Assembly: GCA_020201235.1 (NCBI GenBank)
Contig: JAIVHD010000226.1
Location: 11,214-23,507 of the forward strand
DNA: 12,294 bases
Reading direction: 5' to 3'
DNA from: Lysobacteraceae bacterium
Lineage (GTDB): Bacteria; Pseudomonadota; Gammaproteobacteria; Xanthomonadales; Wenzhouxiangellaceae
Shown here: one piece after another, positions 6,896 through 12,294 of the stretch
Layout: each line of letters begins with the position of its first letter
How positions within the stretch are numbered: the stretch's first letter is position 1
Made by a program: the position numbers and the translations under genes
The notes under the pieces: model-generated
Database searches by the model: none
What the model was told of the DNA's origin: nothing
Seen by the model: only the letters and a program-made list of their open reading frames with translations

Positions 6896-7543
6896 TCAAC
6901 GCAGCGCGTCGACGGCCTCCTTTGTGGTCAGGACCTTGCTGGCGATGTACTTGAAGTTGACCACGGCCGCCTGGTACCCGTCACCCAGGTCCGGATCGAT
7001 TGCGGCCGCGGTAGCGTCGGCGACGACGAACACTTCGAAGCCCTGCTCGACCAGATCACGCATGTGCGACTCGACGCACAGGTTCGCCGACATTCCGGCC
7101 AGCACGACCGTGCCGATCCCGTGTTTGCGAAGATTGAGCACCAGGTCATTGTTCTGTGGGCCGTAGACCTTGTGCGGACTGACGACGATGGTGTTGCTGT
7201 CGGTCAGCAGCGGCTTGAGCCGCTCCAGCCAGTCCGCCCCGGATCCTTCGAATCCGGACAGGTCCAGCGGACCACTGCGAGCGAACATGTCGATCTCGTG
7301 CATCTTGTGCTCGAGCGTGCCGCCGAATTGCCAATCTTTGTCGGCGGGATAATAGTAGTGTGGCGACACGAACGTACGGTAGCCGCCGTCGCGGGCGGCG
7401 GTCAACAAGGTCTCAAGGTTCGCGATGGTGTTGTTTTCGCGGACACTCTCGCCGACCAGGCCCCACGCGGCACCGTCCTCGCTCAAGAAATCGTTTTGAG
7501 GGTCGGTTACGACCAGCGCGGTGGTTTTGTTATCGATGTTCAT
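6896..7543 (-). CDS. Isochorismatase-fold cysteine hydrolase
   Basis: The 215-residue protein has the three catalytic positions of the cysteine hydrolase/isochorismatase superfamily: Asp14 in VVTDPQNDFL, Lys125 in SPHKVYG and Cys156 in the AGMSANLCVESHMRD segment. The residues before the Cys provide the usual cis-peptide turn. Members hydrolyse amides or vinyl ethers (nicotinamide, biuret, ureidoacrylate, isochorismate). The insert at 62-100 (YYYPADKDWQFGG, HEIDMFARSGPLDL) should shape substrate choice, but I cannot name the substrate. It is cytoplasmic with no export signal. Its ATG overlaps the stop of the upstream membrane protein gene by four bases (ATGA), so the two are translationally coupled and probably act together. 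It converges on the flavodoxin remnant with 23 bases between them and no visible terminator hairpin. Confidence 0.9.
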   Translation of the reverse strand: MNIDNKTTALVVTDPQNDFLSEDGAAWGLVGESVRENNTIANLETLLTAARDGGYRTFVSPHYYYPADKDWQFGGTLEHKMHEIDMFARSGPLDLSGFEGSGADWLERLKPLLTDSNTIVVSPHKVYGPQNNDLVLNLRKHGIGTVVLAGMSANLCVESHMRDLVEQGFEVFVVADATAAAIDPDLGDGYQAAVVNFKYIASKVLTTKEAVDALR

Positions 7544-8088
7544 CTTTGGGGCCTTGCTGTCCGGGCATCGGGATCGTCCTGGTGGACAGACGTCATGTTC
7601 TCAGCCGACTTCCGCGCGACCGAAACATAGACCCAGCCCAGGACTGCACCGAATACGAGATGGGCAAAGATTGAGACCCAATGACGGGCCATGGCGAACC
7701 ACGGAAATATCTCGGTCATGCCGTAGAAACTGATCAAGTACACGATCAGACCAAAAACGGCACCCAGGCCAATCGCCAGGCCAACGGCATCGCGTTTTCC
7801 GATGAACGTAAACAGGAACGCGAACAGGAATGCGAGTATCACCGACAGCGCGAAATGGATCAGCATCGCAACCACCATGATGCCCAGGTCAAAGGTTGCC
7901 GGTGGCGGCAGCACGCCGTTACCCATGCCGATGGCGGCGATCATACGCGGTGGGCCCCAGGGGCTGCCGCCGAGAAAAACAGGCACCATGATCATTTCCA
8001 GCATCATGAATGCGGCACCGGCGACGACGCCGGCCAGGAGCGCGGCTTTGGCATTGAGTCGTGGCGAAGTTTCAAGGTGGTCGTGCAT
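7540..8088 (-). CDS. Uncharacterised four-helix membrane protein
   Basis: The 182-residue protein has about four membrane helices at residues 15-39, 68-96, 101-123 and 137-156, a short acidic N-terminus and a charged C-terminal tail. Between helices 1 and 2 is a loop rich in Gly and Pro (GGSPWGPPRMIAA, then GVLPPPATFD). Helix 3 ends in SFYGMTEIFPWFAMARHW. These motifs look conserved in a family of small proteobacterial membrane proteins that I cannot name or assign a function. The start is the ATG at 8088 because AAAGGAG lies six bases upstream. An in-frame ATG two codons earlier abuts that Shine-Dalgarno, and another at 8127 has no ribosome site. It overlaps the cysteine hydrolase by four bases, which suggests a role in transport or anchoring for that enzyme; this is inference. 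Confidence 0.8.
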   Translation of the reverse strand: MHDHLETSPRLNAKAALLAGVVAGAAFMMLEMIMVPVFLGGSPWGPPRMIAAIGMGNGVLPPPATFDLGIMVVAMLIHFALSVILAFLFAFLFTFIGKRDAVGLAIGLGAVFGLIVYLISFYGMTEIFPWFAMARHWVSIFAHLVFGAVLGWVYVSVARKSAENMTSVHQDDPDARTARPQR

Positions 8089-8134
8089 GTCCATCTCCTT
8101 TACTTTCGGGATAATCATCAATAACACTGCCTTT

Positions 8135-8157
8135 CCGGGCGCGGTATGACGCGCCGG
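8135..8157. promoter_or_regulatory. GC-rich inverted repeat in the leader of the membrane protein unit
   Basis: GGCGCG (8138-8143) pairs with CGCGCC (8150-8155) around a six-base loop. Two more pairs (8135-8136 with 8156-8157) form past a single bulged G at 8137, giving an eight-pair stem. It lies about 45-70 bases upstream of the chosen ATG on the minus strand. It could be an operator or a structured leader; it lacks a U tract in either direction, so it is unlikely to be an ordinary terminator. Confidence 0.4.
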
Positions 8158-8337
8158 TACGGCATTCCGATCTGACGACCTCGCGTTCGCGTAAGCGTAA
8201 GCGCACGTCCGACTCCCATCTTTGAGGGCGACGATAACCGCGTCTGTTCGATGTCACACATAGCGAAACGCGGATCGAAAGCAAAAACCGAAAACCCGAT
8301 TTTTGTGCAGGAATCCGGGCTCAGCGCGGTAACGCAC

Positions 8338-8359
8338 GGGCGTAATTATCGTTGCGCCC
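8338..8359. terminator. Weak dyad downstream of the amidotransferase gene
   Basis: GGGCG (8338-8342) and CGCCC (8355-8359) are inverted repeats about 55 bases past the amidotransferase stop. The loop partly continues the pairing. No U tract follows directly on the minus strand, although a T-rich stretch appears about 35 bases further on. This is at best a weak or factor-dependent terminator. Confidence 0.2.
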
Positions 8360-8414
8360 AAAGAGGATGGTTGAGATAACGCTTTGGCGCTCTTGCCTGA
8401 GGTGAGCGAGTCCG

Positions 8415-9305
8415 TCAGCGGTCACCGCCAACGGCCGGCCGGCCAGCCGCGCAGGCCGACAGCTCGCGAAGCGACACCGACCGGTCCGAGGATACCAGCG
8501 CGACATGGTTGCGCGGAATGGCCTTCCAGCGCGGGCCGTCGTTGAGCGGTTCTGAGCTGATCAACACCGCGCTGCCGTCGTCGCCGGGCTCTGCCATGAC
8601 GCACACACCATTGTCGCATAGGTAACGCGAACCCTGGTTTATGTACAGGCTGTCGATGTAGTTTTCGTCGGTACTGAAGCGACACGCTGCGGCATTTTCT
8701 CCATCCGTGAGCACCAGGTTCAGGTAGGCGTGGGTATTCGGCGCGTGTTTATCCAGCAGCTCGAGTATCCGCTTTACGGTCGCGTGCAGCGCTTCGGCCA
8801 GCAGATCGCAACTACTTTCATCTTCGTGCCCGCGCAGATGCTCCATGGCGATCGCGAACATGTGCTCGCTGTCGGTGTTGCCTCGAACGCTGGAAAACCC
8901 CGAGTCGGAAAGACTGTCCATCAGCGGCCGCCGGATTTTCGAAAACGCCTGGACGTCGCCGTTGTGCATGAACGCGAACCGATCGCAGCGAAACGGGTGA
9001 CAGTTGTCTTCAGCCACGTCGAACTCCCCGCTGGTCGCCGCACGCACATGGGCCATGATGCACTTGCTTTTGGTCACCCGCGCCAGCTCGGCCAGATTGG
9101 CGTTGCTCCAGGCCGGCGTCAGCGATCGGAAACGCGCCGGGTTTGGATCGTCCGGAACATACCAGACCAGGCCGAAGCCATCACCATTCAACGGTTCGAG
9201 CCGCTCGCTGGCATGCGTGCTTTGATGAATTAGCGAATTTTCCGGCCGCGTGACCAGGTCGGCGACGGTGATCTCGTCACCCAGATAGTACGTGAATCGG
9301 CACAT
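8415..9305 (-). CDS. Class II glutamine amidotransferase (YafJ/EgtC-like)
   Basis: The 296-residue protein begins MCRF, so removal of Met1 would expose Cys2 as the N-terminal nucleophile of a class II (Ntn-type) glutaminase. Other family landmarks follow: NGDGFGLVWY (40-49), MAHVRAAT (84-91), NCHPF (101-105), FMHNGDV with oxyanion-hole Asn115-Gly116, and NTDSEHMF (143-150). The length and single-domain layout match the YafJ/EgtC-type enzymes rather than GlmS, PurF or AsnB, because no synthetase domain follows. EgtC removes the glutamyl group in ergothioneine synthesis, but no egt genes are near, so the substrate is open. The start is secure: AAGGAGG sits six bases before the ATG. It is divergent from the catalase gene, 467 bases away. 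Confidence 0.9.
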   Translation of the reverse strand: MCRFTYYLGDEITVADLVTRPENSLIHQSTHASERLEPLNGDGFGLVWYVPDDPNPARFRSLTPAWSNANLAELARVTKSKCIMAHVRAATSGEFDVAEDNCHPFRCDRFAFMHNGDVQAFSKIRRPLMDSLSDSGFSSVRGNTDSEHMFAIAMEHLRGHEDESSCDLLAEALHATVKRILELLDKHAPNTHAYLNLVLTDGENAAACRFSTDENYIDSLYINQGSRYLCDNGVCVMAEPGDDGSAVLISSEPLNDGPRWKAIPRNHVALVSSDRSVSLRELSACAAGRPAVGGDR

Positions 9306-9315
9306 GGGGGGCCTC

Positions 9316-9328
9316 CTTGATAATCAAG
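9316..9328. promoter_or_regulatory. 13-base palindrome overlapping the amidotransferase Shine-Dalgarno
   Basis: CTTGAT and ATCAAG form a perfect dyad around one central base, immediately upstream of the amidotransferase start. Its ATG-proximal end shares bases with the AAGGAGG ribosome site (9312-9318). The loop is far too short for an RNA hairpin, so a DNA-binding operator is the more natural reading. The half sites resemble TTGAT/ATCAA of FNR-type sites, but the spacing is one base instead of four. A second perfect palindrome, CCGCTGCAGCGG, lies upstream at 9378-9389. Confidence 0.35.
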
Positions 9329-9396
9329 CGATTTCTTAATTTTGCCGCAGATGAACATCGTGGCCTGACAAACTGGGCCGCTGCAGCGGATTGTAG

Positions 9397-9567
9397 ACTA
9401 CCAGTCTTTGCACTGATCTGGTGCGCGAATCGGAGCTGCTTGCAGCGGTCGCACTCACCGTCACGCTGAGCATTATTCTGCACGGCATCGGCGCTGCGCC
9501 GTGGGCCTGAATTTACGCGCGCTCGGTTGGCGATACGGCGCTCACATCAGACTCAAGCCAAGCCTGA
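9397..9567 (+). pseudogene. Decayed C-terminal fragment of a cation:proton antiporter
   Basis: Between the stop at 9394 and the stop at 9567, the plus strand reads LLAAVALTVTLSIILHGIGAAPWA, a TGA at 9508-9510, and then IYARSVGD. From memory this matches the last membrane helix of CPA-type Na+/H+ antiporters, where a LSxxLHGxxAxP motif is followed by a basic RWYAR-like segment. The TGA stands where an Arg codon (CGA) would complete that motif. Nothing resembling the rest of the antiporter lies upstream: the amidotransferase begins 92 bases away on the other strand. This is a short remnant, too brief for a firm call. Confidence 0.4.
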
Positions 9568-9772
9568 AAGATGCTGGCGCCGCGCCATTGCCGGCCTCCG
9601 CGCGGTCAGCAGAGGCACCCCCTGCCTTTGGGCGATCCCGCCGCCAGCCGGCTATCAGCGTGAGCGTTCGCTATCGCACAGAAGCCCCACGCCGTTGGCT
9701 TGAAAATCAGTATCGGTCGCTGTTCCAGCGGCCCTCGATTGCCAATGTGGCCTAACTGCCCGGAGAATACGG
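9568..9772 (+). other. Catalase upstream region
   Basis: These 205 bases between the antiporter remnant and the catalase start hold no gene I can support. A plus-strand frame beginning with GTG at 9501 runs through it to 9755, but it is Arg/Pro-rich and has no ribosome site. The catalase promoter should be here; I could not find a clear sigma-70-type pair. The only firm signal is GGAG seven bases before the catalase ATG. Confidence 0.4.
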
Positions 9773-12163
9773 ATGTCTGCAAAAAACAAAACGGCTCGAT
9801 CGTCGTCAGGGAAGAGCAAGAGCGCTAAATCCGATAGACCCGGACAGGGCACCAACAACGTGCTCAAAACCAACGATATCGTCGCAGACAAAGCGGACGC
9901 AAGCGATGCGTTCGTCGCCCTGATGCCCCATAACAGCAACAAGGCGCTGGAACACGGTCATGACAATGCCGTCGCTCCACCGGCCGGACCGGTTGTCGAG
10001 CCTGTTTCCAGTAGCCTGACCGCGAGTACCCTGACAGAAGATACCGAATCCGGAAAGACCGGCGGCTCGGCACCGCTCGGAACGAATGCGACGACCGGAT
10101 CACTTGACCGGGTCAGAGTCGACGCAAGCGATCAGCGACTGACGACCAATCAGGGTGTTCCGGTTGGCGACAACCAGAACACCCTGAAAGCCGGACTTCG
10201 AGGACCATCGCTGCTTGAAGATTTCATTCTGCGTGAAAAGATCACGCATTTCGATCATGAGCGCATCCCGGAACGGGTCGTTCACGCTCGCGGATCAGGT
10301 GCGCACGGGTACTTTGAAGCCTACGATTCAATGGCAAAGTACACCCGAGCCGCGCCATTTTCCGAGAAAGGCAAGATTACGCCTGTATTCGTGCGCTTCT
10401 CGACGGTAGCCGGTGAACGCGGCTCGAAAGATACTGCGCGGGATGCGCGTGGCTTTGCGGTGAAATTCTATACTGACGAAGGCAACTGGGACCTGGTCGG
10501 CAACAACATCCCGGTGTTCTTCATTCAGGATTCAATGAAGTTCCCCGACCTGGTCCACGCCCTCAAGCCTGAGCCGCATCACGGCATGCCGCAAGCGGCG
10601 TCGGCTCACGACACATTCTGGGATTTCGTTTCATTGATGCCCGAATCCACGCACATGCTGATGTGGGTGATGTCGGATCGCGGCATACCCCGCAGCTTTC
10701 GGATGATGCAGGGCTTCGGCGTGCATACCTTCCGACTGGTCAACGATAAAGGCGAGTCTGTTTTCTGCAAATTCCACTGGACACCACTGCAGGGCACCCA
10801 TTCACTGCTCTGGGACGAAGCCGTCAAGATCTCCGGGGCGGATCCCGATTTTAATCGACGGGATCTGTGGGAAGCCATCGAATCCGGTGAATTTCCGGAA
10901 TGGGAATTGGGACTTCAGATATTCACCGAGGAACAAGCCGAAGATTTCAGCTTCGATGTGCTCGATTCGACCAAGATCATACCGGAAGAACTGGTACCGC
11001 TGACGCCGGTTGGACGCTTGGTTCTAAATCGTAATCCTGATAACTTCTTCGCGGAAACCGAACAGGTCGCGTTCTGCACCGCACACGTCGTACCGGGCAT
11101 CGATTTTTCCAACGATCCGTTGCTTGCCGGTCGAATTCATTCCTATATTGATACCCAGCTCATACGACTGGGCGGACCCAATTTCCACGAAATTCCGATC
11201 AATTCGCCGGTTGCCCCGGTTCAGAACAACCAGCGTGACGGCCTCCACCGTCAGGCGCTCAACCGGGGGCGGGTTGCCTACGAACCGAACTCATTGGCCG
11301 GTGGCTGTCCGTTTCAAGCCGGCAGCGCCGGCTTCGTCTCTTTTCCCGAGGCCAATGACGGCGACAAGGTGCGTGGCAAGCCGGAGAAGTTCGCCGAGCA
11401 TTATGCACAAGCGACGCTGTTTTACGAAAGCCAGACGCCGGTCGAAAAAGCGCACATTGCCGCTGCATTTCGTTTCGAGCTCAGCAAGGTCGGGATTCAG
11501 GCCATTCGTGAGCGGATGTTGTCCTCGTTGGTCAATGTTTCATCGGAACTCGCCTCTGAAGTCGCCGCCGGGCTGGGCCTGGAAGTGCCGGAAGCAATGC
11601 CGAAGGCAACCACCAATCCAGCAGCGCCGGAGGTGACCGTCTCTCCCGCCTTGTCGCTGATGGCGCTGCCGGGTAAACGCGGTATTCGTACCCGCCAGGT
11701 CGCCGTGCTGGTCGAGGATGGCGTGCATTATGCCTCGCTCGTCGCTCTGCACGATGTGCTTGTTGAGGCAGGCGCAGTCGTTCATTTCGTCGGGTCGCGG
11801 GTCGGCACATTCGTTGGCGACTCCGGTGACCGGCTAGAAGCGGACAAGTCAATGGAGAATTCGCCGTCCGTTCTGTTTGATGCGCTCGTGATTCCCGATG
11901 GAAGCGACGCGGTCAGCACGCTTGTGGATAACGGTCATAGCACCGAGTACATCAAAAATACGTTCCGGCATTGCAAGGCAATTCTTGCGCTTGGCGCGGG
12001 GCGAGAGCTTCTGGAATCAGCCGGTATCGGACCCGTCATCGACGACGACCCGGGTATATTGTTGGCCAAGAGCGCTGATGCAGCCTCGGTCGCGCCAGCA
12101 TTTATCGAAGCGATCGCAGCCCACCGTCATTGGTCTCGCGACAGAGATCCACCGTTGTGCTGA
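9773..12163 (+). CDS. katE: Large-subunit monofunctional catalase (HPII type)
   Basis: This 796-residue enzyme degrades H2O2 to water and oxygen. The catalase core runs from about residue 125 to 600. Distal His171 lies in [14 protein letters not shown], Asn244 in [13 protein letters not shown], and the proximal heme ligand Tyr458 in [11 protein letters not shown] with Arg454. [13 protein letters not shown] and NNQRDG follow. A flavodoxin/DJ-1-like C-terminal domain (about 636-785, from [13 protein letters not shown]) marks the large-subunit clade of E. coli HPII (753 residues). Cys435 stands where HPII has His392, the residue bonded to the heme-ligand Tyr. The N-terminus is about 43 residues longer than in HPII, starting with a Lys/Ser-rich stretch and a disordered-looking segment up to about residue 115. 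GGAG precedes the ATG at seven bases. An internal hairpin lies at codons 127-138. Confidence 0.96.
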   Translation: MSAKNKTARSSSGKSKSAKSDRPGQGTNNVLKTNDIVADKADASDAFVALMPHNSNKALEHGHDNAVAPPAGPVVEPVSSSLTASTLTEDTESGKTGGSAPLGTNATTGSLDRVRVDASDQRLTTNQGVPVGDNQNTLKAGLRGPSLLEDFILREKITHFDHERIPERVVHARGSGAHGYFEAYDSMAKYTRAAPFSEKGKITPVFVRFSTVAGERGSKDTARDARGFAVKFYTDEGNWDLVGNNIPVFFIQDSMKFPDLVHALKPEPHHGMPQAASAHDTFWDFVSLMPESTHMLMWVMSDRGIPRSFRMMQGFGVHTFRLVNDKGESVFCKFHWTPLQGTHSLLWDEAVKISGADPDFNRRDLWEAIESGEFPEWELGLQIFTEEQAEDFSFDVLDSTKIIPEELVPLTPVGRLVLNRNPDNFFAETEQVAFCTAHVVPGIDFSNDPLLAGRIHSYIDTQLIRLGGPNFHEIPINSPVAPVQNNQRDGLHRQALNRGRVAYEPNSLAGGCPFQAGSAGFVSFPEANDGDKVRGKPEKFAEHYAQATLFYESQTPVEKAHIAAAFRFELSKVGIQAIRERMLSSLVNVSSELASEVAAGLGLEVPEAMPKATTNPAAPEVTVSPALSLMALPGKRGIRTRQVAVLVEDGVHYASLVALHDVLVEAGAVVHFVGSRVGTFVGDSGDRLEADKSMENSPSVLFDALVIPDGSDAVSTLVDNGHSTEYIKNTFRHCKAILALGAGRELLESAGIGPVIDDDPGILLAKSADAASVAPAFIEAIAAHRHWSRDRDPPLC
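10151..10186 (+). other. 36-base hairpin with GCGA tetraloop inside the catalase gene
   Basis: CAGGGTGTTC (10151-10160) is the exact inverse of GAACACCCTG (10177-10186). Inside, after one C/A mismatch (10161 and 10176), GGTTG (10162-10166) pairs with CAACC (10171-10175) around the loop GCGA (10167-10170), a GNRA tetraloop. The stem therefore has 15 pairs and a single mismatch. It codes for the family-conserved NQGVP...QNTL stretch just before the catalase core. It could act in mRNA folding, stability or ribosome pausing. No U tract follows, so it is not a standard terminator. Confidence 0.6.
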
Positions 12164-12221
12164 TATCCGAAGAACAATCCTGCAATGGACGAAAGTGGCT
12201 TATCGAGCCGATCACAGGTCC

Positions 12222-12294
12222 ATGAGTTTCCTTCTGGTCATTCTGGCCCTGGTGCTGGTGATTGCTACCGCACTTCCGCTACTGCATTATGACC
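12222..12294 (+). CDS. Start of a protein with an N-terminal membrane segment, cut by the window edge
   Basis: From the ATG at 12222 the frame reads MSFLLVILALVLVIATALPLL followed by HYD, and runs off the right edge. The hydrophobic run is a signal anchor or signal peptide. The opening resembles endonuclease/exonuclease/phosphatase-family proteins that start with one membrane helix ending in LPLL, but only 24 residues are visible, so that is a guess. The Shine-Dalgarno is weak (AGGT close to the ATG). An in-frame GTG at 12195 is an alternative start. It lies 58 bases after the catalase stop with no terminator between, so cotranscription with the catalase gene is possible. Confidence 0.5.
   Translation, partial: MSFLLVILALVLVIATALPLLHYD

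Larger units (their letters stand above)
8089..8414. other. Intergenic region without genes
   Basis: These 326 bases separate the membrane protein gene from the end of the amidotransferase gene, both on the minus strand. I see no credible coding frame. The part next to the membrane protein is its 5' leader and contains one strong hairpin (8135-8157). The part next to the amidotransferase stop contains a weaker dyad (8338-8359). A short GCGTAA tandem doublet occurs near 8190-8202, and there is an AT-rich patch at 8280-8305. The promoter of the membrane protein/hydrolase unit should be here, but no clear -35/-10 pair stands out. Confidence 0.5.

Noticed and set aside
8089-8127. Upstream ATG codons for the membrane protein
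   Set aside because: The ATG at 8127 has no ribosome site and would add a segment that includes the AAAGGAG Shine-Dalgarno itself. The start at 8088 has ideal spacing.
9316-9328. The TTGAT/ATCAA dyad as an FNR or CRP site
   Set aside because: The spacing between half sites is one base rather than the four to six needed, so I kept it only as an unassigned palindrome.
9277-9483. A minus-strand frame of 68 codons overlapping the amidotransferase start
   Set aside because: It overlaps the well-supported amidotransferase start and covers the antiporter remnant; no recognisable features.
9501-9755. A plus-strand frame of 84 codons starting with GTG ahead of the catalase
   Set aside because: Arg/Pro-rich composition, no Shine-Dalgarno, and it overlaps the likely antiporter remnant in another frame.

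Overview
The window looks like part of a proteobacterial chromosome, most likely gammaproteobacterial. The LigD has the Pseudomonas-type domain order, a Bax-type glucosaminidase is present, and the ribosome binding sites are of the AGGAG type. Most genes are moderately GC-rich; the glucosaminidase gene looks somewhat more AT-rich by eye. The content reads as an accessory stress-survival cluster: DNA end joining, hydrogen peroxide removal, and several small enzymes of unknown substrate. I see no transposase, integrase, tRNA, rRNA or CRISPR array.

Layout. Positions 1-114 (minus) hold the N-terminus of a small hydrophilic protein. Positions 345-4685 (minus) are a compact bacterial NHEJ operon, transcribed ligD, then a core-only Ku, then a Ku with a SAP-like tail; the two ku genes overlap by one base. 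From 4838 the plus strand carries a secreted Bax-like glucosaminidase and, 41 bases on, an orphan ClpP-like serine peptidase whose catalytic Asp position appears to be Asn. Positions 6489-6872 are the C-terminal remnant of a flavodoxin-family reductase. Converging on it from the minus strand is a two-gene unit (7540-8088 and 6896-7543): a four-helix membrane protein, translationally coupled by an ATGA overlap to an isochorismatase-fold cysteine hydrolase. A class II glutamine amidotransferase (8415-9305, minus) is divergent from a large-subunit catalase (9773-12163, plus). The gap between them holds a decayed fragment of a cation:proton antiporter. The window ends in the first codons of another protein with an N-terminal membrane segment.

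How the genes fit together. LigD and two Ku proteins are enough for template-independent repair of double-strand breaks. The catalase removes the H2O2 that causes much of the damage in desiccated or stationary cells. The amidotransferase and cysteine hydrolase are of families often found in accessory stress regions, but their substrates cannot be read from sequence. The gene remnants show that the region is being remodelled.

The observations most worth a second look are: (a) a near-perfect 36-base hairpin with a GCGA tetraloop inside the catalase coding sequence; (b) a Cys in the catalase exactly where E. coli HPII has the His crosslinked to the heme-ligand Tyr; (c) the coupled pair of unequal Ku proteins, one with an eight-A run placed so that slippage would remove its C-terminal tail; and (d) the ClpP-like protein with an altered catalytic triad.
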